DNA of 64,000 bases from assembly GCF_002863865.1 (NCBI RefSeq), contig NZ_CP022684.1:4779990-4843989 (forward strand), written 5' to 3'. The stretch's first letter is position 1. Every line of letters begins with the position of its first letter. A model generated the notes under the pieces. That model saw only the letters and a program-made list of their open reading frames with translations, had not been told where the DNA came from and did no database searches. Below, in pieces: positions 43,490 to 52,248 of this stretch. The position numbers were made by a program, and so were the translations under genes. This DNA comes from Ketobacter alkanivorans (GTDB lineage: Bacteria; Pseudomonadota; Gammaproteobacteria; Pseudomonadales; Ketobacteraceae).

Positions 43490-43786
43490 ATGGATGACTG
43501 GGTAGATTATTGTCGCTTTATACTCGCCATTGCTATTTTTATACTTGGTTGTTGTCTGGTTTATGACCTATTCAGTAACGGTTTTGATTGGTCAGTGTTC
43601 ATTGGAATTTTTATAAGTTTTACTCTTTCTCACTACTTAAGGCCGAATTTAAATAGAAGTAATAGACCTGATGCGTACGATTGGTTGGATGTTGCGGATT
43701 TTATAATTGATTTTCCGTATAGATTTGTTGTCTATTCAATTAGGGCAGTCGGTAAATCTAAAGATATCGATCCTATTGATTTCTAG
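43490..43786 (+). CDS. Cassette 9: small membrane-associated protein
   Basis: 98 aa with two hydrophobic stretches (FILAIAIFILGCCLVYDLF, WSVFIGIFISFTLSHYL) and a polar C-terminus (DWLDVADFIIDFPYRF, AVGKSKDIDPIDF). Unrecognised. Confidence 0.65.
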   Translation: MDDWVDYCRFILAIAIFILGCCLVYDLFSNGFDWSVFIGIFISFTLSHYLRPNLNRSNRPDAYDWLDVADFIIDFPYRFVVYSIRAVGKSKDIDPIDF

Positions 43787-43808
43787 GGTCTTTAAATGAG
43801 TAAAAAAT

Positions 43809-43922
43809 GTATAACAAGTTGGTCAACGGGAACCACCTACGCTCCGCAAGCATGTGGTTCGCTGCGCTCACTTTACCACATGCTTGCTCCGCTCCGGCGG
43901 TCCCGTTACCAAAGCGTTAGGC
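43809..43922 (+). repeat. attC9 (114 bp, class B)
   Basis: R'' GTATAAC, R' GTTAGGC 43916-43922. Confidence 0.9.
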
Positions 43923-43934
43923 TAACAAAGAATT

Positions 43935-44381
43935 ATGAACCCAGAAATCAAACAAATAAGACCTGTCGATGTTGCGCGCAGGTTGAGAACTCAAAGCAAC
44001 GAAGAGCTGAAGTCTTGGGTCCGTATGATAATCACGATATCCAGTACGTTTTTGTCTGTACTTATTGCATTCAAAGAAAACTATGTTCCAGATAACCCAG
44101 AGTTTTCATTTCTTCTTATTCTTGGGTTCATATTCTTTGTTGTAGTTATATTTTCCGGGGTGGTAATTCTGCACACAGAGGTGCAGACTAAATTTGATTC
44201 AGCGAACGAAATAGATAATGTTTTGGATTTATACGGTGAGGAGGCAGCGGTTCAGCACTTAAAGGGCTCGGGCTCAAAGGCTATCGCTAGGCCAATTTAC
44301 CTTTATGCGCATTTTGCATTTCATATTTCATTCGCGCTTGGATTCGTATTTGTTGTGGCATTTTTGAGTTTTAATTGGTAG
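43935..44381 (+). CDS. Cassette 10: membrane protein
   Basis: 148 aa with hydrophobic segments MIITISSTFLSVLIAF, FLLILGFIFFVVVIFSGVVI and YAHFAFHISFALGFVFVVAF. A soluble stretch between the second and third contains NEIDNVLDLYGEEAAVQHL. Unrecognised. It is associated with a 60-bp attC unlike most of the array, a hint of separate origin. Confidence 0.7.
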   Translation: MNPEIKQIRPVDVARRLRTQSNEELKSWVRMIITISSTFLSVLIAFKENYVPDNPEFSFLLILGFIFFVVVIFSGVVILHTEVQTKFDSANEIDNVLDLYGEEAAVQHLKGSGSKAIARPIYLYAHFAFHISFALGFVFVVAFLSFNW

Positions 44382-44387
44382 GGCGCC

Positions 44388-44447
44388 GCCTAACAAGTCG
44401 TTCAAGCTGACCGCGCTACGCGCGGCAGCTTAACTCCAGCGTTATGC
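44388..44447 (+). repeat. attC10 (60 bp, short class D)
   Basis: R'' GCCTAAC, R' GTTATGC 44441-44447; inner arms AAGTCGTTCAAGCTGACC and GGCAGCTTAACTCCAGC. Same size as mobile-integron 59-base elements. Confidence 0.9.
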
Positions 44448-44496
44448 AAAGACTGAATCTGTGCGTTGCAGTTAGAGTTAAACGTAGTGTGAAAAC

Positions 44497-44838
44497 ATGA
44501 AGACACCCTCAATCATAAGCTGGGACTGCATCGATCACGATCCTATAGAGGAGTGGGTTCCTGATGATCCGTCTGATGTGGAATTTTGGTGTAATATTGC
44601 TATTGGTGTTTCGGGTGAAGAAGGTTCTGATAATTTTGCAGTTCATATTGCAACGAATAGGGCGTTATCGAGAATAACGGATAAACGGTATCTAGTTGTT
44701 ATCCCGTATTATGAAAATTGGAACCATGCATTAGCCATTTTGCACTCGATAGTTGAAGCTTGCAAAGATATAAACTGGCAAGGTATTAGTATGCAATTGT
44801 CCAAACACTTCAAGTGGGAATATGAGACTATGCGGTGA
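44497..44838 (+). CDS. Cassette 11: Imm8-like immunity protein
   Basis: 113 aa, soluble. The pattern DVEFWCNIAIGVSGEEGSDNFAV followed by ATNRALSR resembles the Imm8 immunity family, which protects against polymorphic toxins. No toxin is adjacent, so it would be an orphan immunity gene. Similarity is judged by eye and is moderate. Confidence 0.6.
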   Translation: MKTPSIISWDCIDHDPIEEWVPDDPSDVEFWCNIAIGVSGEEGSDNFAVHIATNRALSRITDKRYLVVIPYYENWNHALAILHSIVEACKDINWQGISMQLSKHFKWEYETMR

Positions 44839-44840
44839 AT

Positions 44841-44954
44841 GCATAACAATGTGGTGCACGGGAACCAATTACGCTCCACAAACATGTGCTTCGCTTCGCT
44901 CATTTTATCACATGTTTGTTCCACTGCATTGGTCCCGTGACCACGACGTTATGC
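44841..44954 (+). repeat. attC11 (114 bp)
   Basis: R'' GCATAAC, R' GTTATGC 44948-44954; GTGCACGGG left-arm class. Confidence 0.9.
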
Positions 44955-44966
44955 AATACGACTAAT

Positions 44967-45326
44967 ATGACTGAAGCTGAATTGAATGAAGTTGGTGTTG
45001 AAGTTGTAAGTTTGTTACGGAATGGTGATTATCAAAAGATTGCTGATAAGTATTCCTATGCCCTTTGCTTTGATCGGGAGCCATCATTGGCAATAAAAGA
45101 AGATTTTGAAGCGGCGCGTGATGAGGCTGTTGGCGAAATTAACGATTCTAAATCCACAGTTAATATAAAATATTTTAATGAAAATGACAGTAGTCTAGTG
45201 GCACTGATTGAATGCGATTTTCCTCTTGAATTTTCTACTGGTATCTTTGTTGAGTTAATTCAGAACTCAAAAGGCAGTGTATATATAGAGGGTATAAGTA
45301 GCTATTATGGAGGGTTAAATGCATAA
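44967..45326 (+). CDS. Cassette 12: soluble protein, unknown
   Basis: 119 aa, acidic. The start ATG 44967 is chosen because the cassette begins at 44949. An NTF2-like layout is possible (LLRNGDYQKIADKYSYALCF, then strand-rich VNIKYFNENDSSLVALIECD) but not certain. The stop codon lies in R''. Confidence 0.6.
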   Translation: MTEAELNEVGVEVVSLLRNGDYQKIADKYSYALCFDREPSLAIKEDFEAARDEAVGEINDSKSTVNIKYFNENDSSLVALIECDFPLEFSTGIFVELIQNSKGSVYIEGISSYYGGLNA

Positions 45327-45434
45327 CAAGTTGGTGAACGGGAACCACCTACGCTCCACAAGCATGTGGTTCGCTGCGCTCACGTTACCACATGCTTGTT
45401 CCGCTCCGGCGGTCCCGTTACCAAAGCGTTAGAG
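45321..45434 (+). repeat. attC12 (114 bp, class B)
   Basis: R'' GCATAAC, R' GTTAGAG 45428-45434. Confidence 0.9.
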
Positions 45435-45770
45435 CACATACTCGTCAGGTTGATTTTTGGCAGGTTGGTGGTTGGCTTTGGATGCGTGGCTAATAAACAC
45501 AGCCAAAGCAAAAGCTAAAAATCCGATAGGCAGCAAACCATTGGTCCTCACCGAGTGAGTTCTTGAAATAGTCACCTGCTCCGGGCTCTGGTCAAAGCCA
45601 AGTCAGGTTGTGTGGTCCGCGTTCGCATGTGATGGCATAGTGCAATACGAGTGGTTTGGGTGTTCTTTTGTACACCATAGAGCGTAATGGATGTTAAAAG
45701 TTCACGCTCTTGTTTTTTAAAACCAATTTTAGTGGTTGTTAAAGGGTAGGGCGGTTGTTGCAGGCTCTTG
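45429..45770 (+). repeat. NC-1 copy 4
   Basis: 342 bp; first of five NC-1 copies in tandem. Frame stopped by TGA; one mismatch in the central hairpin (TGCAAT). Confidence 0.85.
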
Positions 45771-45885
45771 CTCTAACAAGTCGTTCAACGGGACGGCGCT
45801 ACGCTCCATTGGTTTGTGCACTCGCTGCGCTCATTGTTGCACAAACCAACTCCACTACGCACCACCCGTTAACTTCGCGTTAGAG
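45771..45885 (+). repeat. attC13 (115 bp, class A)
   Basis: R'' CTCTAAC, R' GTTAGAG 45879-45885; slightly diverged right arm (ACCACCCGTT). Confidence 0.9.
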
Positions 45886-46223
45886 CACATACTCGTCAGG
45901 TTTATTTTTATCAGGTTGGTGGTTGGTTTTGGGTGCGTGGCCAATAAACACGGTCAAAACAAAAAACCTCAAAAAACACATTGGCTGCAAACCATTGGTT
46001 CTCACTGAGTGGGTGCTTAGATTAGTCACTCGCTCCAGGTGCTTGTCAAAGCCAAGTCAGGTTGGCTGGTCCGCTTTCGCATGTGATGGCATAGTGCTAT
46101 ACGAGTGATTGGGTTTTCTTTTGTACACCATCGAGCGTAATGGGTGTTTAAAGTTCACGCTTTTGTTTTTTAAAACCTGTTATGGTGGTGGTTAAAGGGT
46201 AGCGCAGGTGTTGCAGGCTCTTG
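45880..46223 (+). repeat. NC-1 copy 5
   Basis: 344 bp, second of the tandem run. TGG at the usual stop site; hairpin keeps pairing through a G-T pair (TGCTAT). Confidence 0.85.
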
Positions 46224-46338
46224 CTCTAACAAGTCGTTCAACGGGACGGCGCTACGCTCCATTGGTTTGTGCATTCGCTGCGCTCATTGTTGCACAAACC
46301 AATTCCGCTGCGCACCGCCCGTTAACTTCGCGTTAGAA
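46224..46338 (+). repeat. attC14 (115 bp, class A)
   Basis: R'' CTCTAAC, R' GTTAGAA 46332-46338; the A breaks the usual R'/R'' match of the following NC-1 copy. Confidence 0.9.
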
Positions 46339-46676
46339 CACATACTCGTCAGGCTAATTTTTGGCAGTTTGGTGGTTGGCTTTGGATGTGTGATTGATAA
46401 ACACGGTCAAAACAAGAACCTTGAAAACCCAATAGGCAGAAAACCATTGGTCCTCACCGAGTGGGTGCTTAAATTAGTCACTTGCTCCAGGTTCTTGTCA
46501 AAGCCAAGTCAGGTTGGGTGGTCCGCGTTCGCATGTGATGGCATTGTGCCATACGACTGGCTTCGGTGTTCTTTTGTACACCACCGAGCGTAATGGGCGT
46601 TTAAAGTTCACGCTCTTGTTTATTAAAACCAATTTTTGTGGTCGTTAAACGGTAGGGCAGGCTCTGCAAGCTCTTG
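46333..46676 (+). repeat. NC-1 copy 6, long frame open
   Basis: 344 bp, third of the tandem run. One of the copies where the plus-strand frame stays open through the whole body (46267-46593 including attC14). It ends with GAGCGT (46586-46591) / ACGCTC (46610-46615), a perfect 6-bp stem, then a T-rich tail. Confidence 0.85.
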
Positions 46677-46791
46677 CTCTAACAAGTCGTTCAAGTGGAC
46701 ATCGCTACGTTGCGCTAACTTGTGCATTTGCTGCGCAAATTATGGCACAAGTAAGCTCCACTACGCGCTGCCACTTAACTTCGCGTTAGAG
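46677..46791 (+). repeat. attC15 (115 bp, class A2)
   Basis: R'' CTCTAAC, R' GTTAGAG 46785-46791; class A2 with CAAGTGGACATCGC left arm and AACTTGTGCATTTGC centre, also in attC23 and attC33. Confidence 0.9.
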
Positions 46792-47129
46792 CACATATTC
46801 GTCAGGTTGATTTTTAGCAGGTTGGTGGTTGGCTTTGGGTGTGTGGTTAATAAACACGGCCAAAGCAAAAACCAAAAAGTACATATGGGCTGCAAACCAT
46901 TGGTCATCACCTAGTGGGCTCTTGAAATAGTCACTTGCTCCAGGTTCTTGTCAAAGCCAAGTCAGGTTGGGTGGTCCGCTTTCATATGTGATGGCATTGT
47001 GCCATACGACTGATTTTGGTGTTCTTTTGTACACCACCGAGCGTAATGGGTGTTTAAAGTTCACGCTCTTGTTTTTTAAAACCAATTATAGTGGTCGTTA
47101 AAGGGTGGGCCAGGTGCGGCAAGCTCTTG
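46786..47129 (+). repeat. NC-1 copy 7
   Basis: 344 bp. The first stem is perfect: GCTTTGG (46832-46838) / CCAAAGC (46860-46866). Frame stopped by TAG. Confidence 0.85.
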
Positions 47130-47244
47130 CTCTAACAAGTCGTTCAACGGGACGGCGCTACACTCCATTGGTTTGTGCATTCGCTGCGCTCATTATTGCA
47201 CAAACCAATTCCACTGCGCACCGCCCGTTAACTTCGCGTTAGAG
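47130..47244 (+). repeat. attC16 (115 bp, class A)
   Basis: R'' CTCTAAC, R' GTTAGAG 47238-47244. Confidence 0.92.
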
Positions 47245-47583
47245 CACATACTCGTCAGGTTGATTTTTGGCAGGTTTGTGGTGGGTTTTGGGTGTGTGGT
47301 CGATGAACACGGTCAAAACAAAAAACCTCAAAAAACATATAGGCTGCAAACCATTGGTACTCAATGAGTGGGTGCTTAAATTAGTCACTTGCTCCAGGTT
47401 CTGGTCAAAGCCAAGTCAGGTTGGGTGGTCCGCTTTCACATGTGATGGCATGGTGCCATACGACTGATTTGGGTGTTCTTTTGTACACCATCGAGCGTAA
47501 TGGGCGTTTAAAGTTCACGCTTTTGTTTTTTAAAACCAATTTTGGTGGTGTTGTAAGGGTAGGGCAGGTGCTGCAAGCTTTTG
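47239..47583 (+). repeat. NC-1 copy 8
   Basis: 345 bp, last of the five-copy run; TGG at the stop site, triloop TGG. Confidence 0.85.
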
Positions 47584-47698
47584 CTCTAACAAGTCGTTCA
47601 ACGGGACGGCGCTACGCTCCATTGGTTTGTGCACTCGCTGCGCTCATTATTGCACAAACCAATTCCACTGCGCACCGCCCGTTAACTTCGCGTTAGCT
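47584..47698 (+). repeat. attC17 (115 bp, class A)
   Basis: R'' CTCTAAC, R' GTTAGCT 47692-47698. Confidence 0.92.
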
Positions 47699-47762
47699 GC
47701 CCAGAAAAATATATTTAGGTCATATTAACAAATAAACTAACTACAATAATGTAAGGTGATTA

Positions 47763-48329
47763 ATGAAGAAGTATAGATATCCTATTTTGTCTGCTTTCGT
47801 TATATTCATAATTTCACAAGGAGTACATGCGGCTGGATATTTAGGAGCTTCTATTGGTTTTAGTAGCACCGATGAAGAAGGTTTTGAAGACGATAACGGA
47901 TTTAGATTAAGCGGCGGATTTGATCTGAACAGAAGCTTTTCAATTGAGGCTTCTTATACAAACTTGGGAGAGTTTGAAGCTGATGGTTCTATGCTTAATA
48001 TGATCTCATCTTTATCCGGGTATAGCGTGAGTGGCGCGAGTGTAGAGATATCTGGTATTGAGTTCTCTATTGTTGGCGTCGACAAGCTAAGCGACAAGTT
48101 TTCTGCATATGGTAGAGTCGGGTTTTTCATGTGGGATGCTGATCTTAATGTACATGTTTCAGGTTATGGTAGTGGCTCTGATAATGAAGATGGAAGTGAT
48201 TTGGCACTCGGTTTTGGGTTGATGTACGAAGTGTCACCAAATTTCAAGTTGAAGGCAGGATATAGCTTGTATGATGTATACGACGTTGATTTGCACTACA
48301 CTTCAGTTGGAGCTAACTTTGGGTTTTAG
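47763..48329 (+). CDS. Cassette 18: small outer-membrane beta-barrel protein
   Basis: 188 aa with a signal peptide (ILSAFVIFIISQGVHA-AGYLG) and a mature part of alternating amphipathic strands (GFRLSGGFDLNRSFSIEASYTN, FSAYGRVGFFMWDADLNV, FKLKAGYSLYDVYDVDL) ending in Phe, as in OmpX/OmpA-type eight-stranded barrels. The cassette has a 64-bp AT-rich leader and AAGGTG before the ATG, so it may carry its own promoter. Role unknown. Confidence 0.75.
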   Translation: MKKYRYPILSAFVIFIISQGVHAAGYLGASIGFSSTDEEGFEDDNGFRLSGGFDLNRSFSIEASYTNLGEFEADGSMLNMISSLSGYSVSGASVEISGIEFSIVGVDKLSDKFSAYGRVGFFMWDADLNVHVSGYGSGSDNEDGSDLALGFGLMYEVSPNFKLKAGYSLYDVYDVDLHYTSVGANFGF

Positions 48330-48337
48330 CGGTGTTT

Positions 48338-48452
48338 AGCTAACAAGTCGTTCAACGGGACGGCGCTACGCTCCATTGGTTTGTGCACTCGCTGCGCTCA
48401 TTATTGCACAAACCAATTCCACTGCGCGCCGCCCGTTAACTTCGCGTTAGAG
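48338..48452 (+). repeat. attC18 (115 bp, class A)
   Basis: R'' AGCTAAC, R' GTTAGAG 48446-48452. Confidence 0.92.
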
Positions 48453-48788
48453 CACATACTCGTCAGGTTGGCTTTTATCAGGTTGGTGGTTGGTTTTGGG
48501 TGCGTGGGCAATAAACATGGTCAAAACAAAACCTAAAAAACACATTGGCAGCAAACCATTGGTCCTCACTGAGTGAGTTCCTGAAATTGTCACTTGCTCC
48601 AGGCTCTTGTCAAAGCCAAGTCAGGTTGGGTGGTCCGCTTTCACATGTGATGGCATCGTGCCATATGAGTGACTTAGGTGTTCTTTTGTACACCACCGAG
48701 CGTAATGGGCGTTTAAAGTTCACGCTTTTGTTTTTTAAAACCAATTATGGTGGTCGTTAAAGGGTAGGGTGGTTGTTGCAGGTTCTTG
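48447..48788 (+). repeat. NC-1 copy 9
   Basis: 342 bp; nearly identical to copy 20 at 61504, including the attC that follows. TGA at the stop site, triloop TCG. Confidence 0.85.
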
Positions 48789-48903
48789 CTCTAACAAGTC
48801 GTTCAACGGGAACCAGCTACGCTCCAGCAGTTTGTGCATTGGCTTCGCCAATTGTTGCACAAACCGCTTCCGCTCCGCCGGTCCCGTTAACTTCGCGTTA
48901 TAC
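48789..48903 (+). repeat. attC19 (115 bp, class A3)
   Basis: R'' CTCTAAC, R' GTTATAC 48897-48903; class A3 with CCAGCTACGCTCCAGCAG and a GCATTGGCTTCGCCAA centre. Confidence 0.92.
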
Positions 48904-48914
48904 GAAGAGCTACT

Positions 48915-49391
48915 ATGAGCATTATCGATCTATTTAAAAAGATGATTGCGTCAAAACCACCTGAACCAGATATGGTTCATCCTGTTTTTGGTAATCTCAT
49001 TGCTGAAGTTTGTGGTGACGATGATGATTTTTGGCAGTCTGAACTGGTTTTTCCTCCCTTGGGCGTAGAGATATGTGTCAATGTCTATGCTGGTATGGAA
49101 GGCCCAAGCCAAGATCAAGTTAAGTTCTATAATGATTTTGTAGCTAACTATCAAAACGAATTCGAGATTGTGGCCCCTTCATTGATAAATGAGTATGAGA
49201 GCTGGTTTCAGAAATCACTTAATGGTGAATTCTCTGATAACTTCAAGTTCGTTGGGATTTTCATACCAAAAAATGGAGATCGAAAGGGTTATTGGGAACT
49301 GTCATTCGATTGTTTGGCCGATAAAAATCGACACATGTTTACAGCTGAGTTACTAGACGGAACAGTCGGGGGGGTTAGAGCAGATGGGTGA
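48915..49391 (+). CDS. Cassette 20: DUF6985-like soluble protein, copy 1
   Basis: 158 aa, acidic and soluble. N-terminal MSIIDLFKKMI, then strand-rich HPVFGNLIAEV, FWQSELVFPPLGVEICVNVY and a helix QDQVKFYNDFVANYQNEF. This layout resembles DUF6985-type proteins, with low certainty. The cassette is repeated at 59099 with one nucleotide change seen in the gene. SD-like GAAGAG before the ATG. Confidence 0.65.
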   Translation: MSIIDLFKKMIASKPPEPDMVHPVFGNLIAEVCGDDDDFWQSELVFPPLGVEICVNVYAGMEGPSQDQVKFYNDFVANYQNEFEIVAPSLINEYESWFQKSLNGEFSDNFKFVGIFIPKNGDRKGYWELSFDCLADKNRHMFTAELLDGTVGGVRADG

Positions 49392-49394
49392 CGC

Positions 49395-49508
49395 GTATAA
49401 CAAGGCAGTGCACAGGAACCAGCTACGCTCCACAAACATGTGCTTCGCTGCACTCAGTTTATCACATGTTTGTTCCACTGCGCTGGTCCCGTGACTGCGG
49501 CGTTAGAG
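49395..49508 (+). repeat. attC20 (114 bp)
   Basis: R'' GTATAAC, R' GTTAGAG 49502-49508; AAGGCAGTGCACAGG left arm, shared only with attC39. Confidence 0.9.
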
Positions 49509-49846
49509 CACATACTCGTCAGGCTGCTTTTTAGTAGATTGGTGGTTGGTTTTAGGTGTGTGTTCAATAAACACGGCCAAAACAAAAAACCTAAAAAACA
49601 CATTGGCAACAAACCATTAGTCCTCACTGAGTGGGTGCTTAAATTAGTCACTTGCTCCAGGCTCTTGTCAAAGCCAAGTCAGGTTGGGTGGTCCGCGTTC
49701 GCATGTGATGGCATAGTGCCATACGAGTGTTTTGGGTTTTCTTTTGTACACCACCGAGCGTAATGCGCGTTTAAAGTTCACGCTCTTATTTTTTAAACCC
49801 GGTTGTAGTGGTCGTTAAAGGGTAGGGCAGTTGTTGCAGGCTCTTG
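49503..49846 (+). repeat. NC-1 copy 10, long frame open
   Basis: 344 bp; the frame is open through the whole body (49440-49763 from attC20). Triloop TAG. Confidence 0.85.
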
Positions 49847-49961
49847 CTCTAACAAGTCGTTCAACGGGACGGCGCTACGCTCCATTGGTCTGTGCATTCG
49901 CTGCGCTCATTGTTGCACAAACCAATTCCACTGCGCACCGCCCGTTAACTTCGCGTTAGGC
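49847..49961 (+). repeat. attC21 (115 bp, class A)
   Basis: R'' CTCTAAC, R' GTTAGGC 49955-49961. Confidence 0.92.
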
Positions 49962-50050
49962 GACGAGAATATGCATTTGTTTTTTCTTAACCCGAAGCGA
50001 AATTAGTTAATATCTAATAGATGCATTGGTGTCCTATTCGGTAGAGATAT

Positions 50051-50467
50051 ATGAGTAATAATGAAGAGGATGATGTTCGTCAATCTTTAAGAGTTCAGCT
50101 TACGGAATTGAACAATAGATCAAGATGGTACAGTTCTCAGTTGTGGCAGTTGCCATTCGCATATCTAGGTGTAACTGGGCTCTTGTTCGGTGGCGTCGCT
50201 GGTGGAGAGTTGTTTGAATGGCTTATACTTTGTTTGGTGGTTTTTCTATCGGGACCCTTTGTTATAGAGCATATGTCTAACATAGCTGATGGTGAAAGAA
50301 GGGCAGTCAAAAACCTTATTGCTGTTGAAGATAAGCTTGGTATTCCAAATACCGCACAGTATAAAGAATGCTATACAACACCCTTGCATAGATTGGTGAA
50401 GGTTGTATTTGTATTGTCAGGGTTTTCTTCTCTTTTTATAGCAACAAAAATTATGTCATTTTGGTAA
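50051..50467 (+). CDS. Cassette 22: membrane protein
   Basis: 138 aa: polar N-terminus (EEDDVRQSLRVQLTELNNRSRWYSS) and hydrophobic segments FAYLGVTGLLFGGVAGG, WLILCLVVFLSGPFVI and VVFVLSGFSSLFIATKI. The middle loop has helical ADGERRAVKNLIAVEDKLGI. Unrecognised. A 95-bp leader precedes it inside the cassette. Confidence 0.7.
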   Translation: MSNNEEDDVRQSLRVQLTELNNRSRWYSSQLWQLPFAYLGVTGLLFGGVAGGELFEWLILCLVVFLSGPFVIEHMSNIADGERRAVKNLIAVEDKLGIPNTAQYKECYTTPLHRLVKVVFVLSGFSSLFIATKIMSFW

Positions 50468-50581
50468 GCCTAACAAGTTGGTCAACGGGACGCAGCTACG
50501 CTCCACCAGTTTGTGGTTCGCTACGCTCACTTTACCACAAACAGGTTCCGCTACGCTGCGCCCGTTACCAAAGCGTTAGAG
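50468..50581 (+). repeat. attC22 (114 bp, class B variant)
   Basis: R'' GCCTAAC, R' GTTAGAG 50575-50581; centre CCAGTTTGTGGTTCGC. Confidence 0.9.
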
Positions 50582-50920
50582 CACATACTCGTCAGGCTGA
50601 TTTTTTGCAAGTTGGTGGTTGGTTTTGGGTGTGTGGTCGATGAACACGGTCAAAACAAAAAACCTCATAAAACACATAGGCAGCAAACCATTGGTCCTCA
50701 CTGAGTGAGTTCTTGAAATTGTCACTTGCTCCAGGTTTTTATCAAAGCCAAGTCAGGTTGGGTGGTCCGCTTTCGCATGTGATGGCATAGTGCCATACGA
50801 CTGGTTTGGGTGTTCTTTTGTACACCACCGAGCGTAATGGGCGTTTAAAGTTCACGCTTTTGTTTTTTAAAACCAATTATAGTGGTCGTTTAAGGGTAGG
50901 GCAGGTGTTGCAGGCTCTTG
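50576..50920 (+). repeat. NC-1 copy 11
   Basis: 345 bp; TGA at the stop site, triloop TAG. Confidence 0.85.
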
Positions 50921-51035
50921 CTCTAACAAGTCGTTCAAGTGGACATCGCTACGTTGCGCTAACTTGTGCATTTGCTGCGCAAATTATGGCACAAGTAAGC
51001 TCCACTGCGCGCTGCCACTTAACTTCGCGTTATAA
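50921..51035 (+). repeat. attC23 (115 bp, class A2)
   Basis: R'' CTCTAAC, R' GTTATAA 51029-51035. Confidence 0.92.
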
Positions 51036-51049
51036 CTGAGGAGAGCTAA

Positions 51050-51685
51050 GTGAGTTGTCCTGAAATATTATCAGTATTGAAAGATTTGGTTCTTCTCATT
51101 GCTTCGCTAGTTGGTATCTATGTGGCGATTAGAGGTCTTAATACATGGAGGCGTCAGTTAGATGGCCAAGCCGACTACGATCTTTCCAGAAGAGTATTAG
51201 TAAGCTTGTTTAAGCTGAGAGATCGAATCCAAAATGTTAGAAATCCTATGATGATGGCTTACGAGATGCCACAGCCACCTGAAGACGAACGAACCAGGAT
51301 GTCTAATGAACAAATTAGGTTTTACGGAACCAGGTCTGCCTATGAGTCAAGATGGAATAGTGTAGATGAAGTTCGTCTTGCTCTCTATCCGGATCTTTTA
51401 GAATCGGAAGCAATTTGGGGTGCAGAACTCAAAGATCTATTTTCAGTGGTCTTCAAACTACAGCATGAATTGCTGATTCATACTAAGTATTTTCTTGATT
51501 CAACTAATCCAGATAGTGATCCGGATATGAGAAAATCAAAAGCTGAAATTTACAAAAAGCAAAGAGATATAATATATGATCTCTCAACAAACGAAGAAGA
51601 TGATGAGTTCAAGCTTGAACTATTAAAAGCAGTTGGAGATATTGAAAATTACCTAAAACCCAAGCTCAAGCAGCAAAAGTTATAA
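51050..51685 (+). CDS. Cassette 24: single-pass membrane protein
   Basis: 211 aa with one N-terminal hydrophobic helix (VLKDLVLLIASLVGIYVAI) and a long charged cytoplasmic part (RRVLVSLFKLRDRIQNVRN, ELKDLFSVVFKLQHELLIH). The start is GTG with AGGAG about 6 bp upstream. Unrecognised. The stop codon lies in R''. Confidence 0.7.
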   Translation: MSCPEILSVLKDLVLLIASLVGIYVAIRGLNTWRRQLDGQADYDLSRRVLVSLFKLRDRIQNVRNPMMMAYEMPQPPEDERTRMSNEQIRFYGTRSAYESRWNSVDEVRLALYPDLLESEAIWGAELKDLFSVVFKLQHELLIHTKYFLDSTNPDSDPDMRKSKAEIYKKQRDIIYDLSTNEEDDEFKLELLKAVGDIENYLKPKLKQQKL

Positions 51686-51795
51686 CAAAGTGGTGCAGTG
51701 GAACCAGTTACGCTCCGAAAATTTTATGGTATCGCTGCGCTCTTTTACCATAAAATTTACTCCACTACACTGGTCCACTGACCACAGCGTTAGAG
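51680..51795 (+). repeat. attC24 (116 bp)
   Basis: R'' TTATAAC, R' GTTAGAG 51789-51795; centre AAAATTTTATGGT is unique in the window. Confidence 0.88.
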
Positions 51796-52133
51796 CACAT
51801 ACTCGGCAGGTTGATTTTTAGCAGGTTAGTGGTTGGCTTTGGGTGTGTGGTTAATAAACACGGCCAAAACAAAAACCGAAAAGAGCATATTGGCTGCAAC
51901 ACGTTGGTCCTCACCGAGTAGGTGCTTAAATTAACCACTTGCTCCAGGTGCTTTTCAAAGCCAAGTCAGGTTGGGTGGTCCGCGTTCGCATGTGATGGCG
52001 TTGTGCCACACGACTGGTTTAGGTTTTCTTTTGTACACCATCGAGCGTAATGGGTGATTAAAGTTCACGCTTTTGTTTTTTAAAACCAATTATAGTGGTC
52101 GTTGAAGGGTAGGGCAGATGTTGCAGGCTCTTG
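51790..52133 (+). repeat. NC-1 copy 12
   Basis: 344 bp; TAG at the stop site; central hairpin weakened (ATGGCG/TGCCAC). Confidence 0.85.
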
Positions 52134-52248
52134 CTCTAACAAGTCGTTCAACGGGACGGCGCTACGCTCCATTGGTTTGTGCACTCGCTGCGCTCATTAT
52201 TGCACAAACCAATTCCACTGCGCGCCGCCCGTTAACTTCGCGTTAGCA
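52134..52248 (+). repeat. attC25 (115 bp, class A)
   Basis: R'' CTCTAAC, R' GTTAGCA 52242-52248. Confidence 0.92.
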
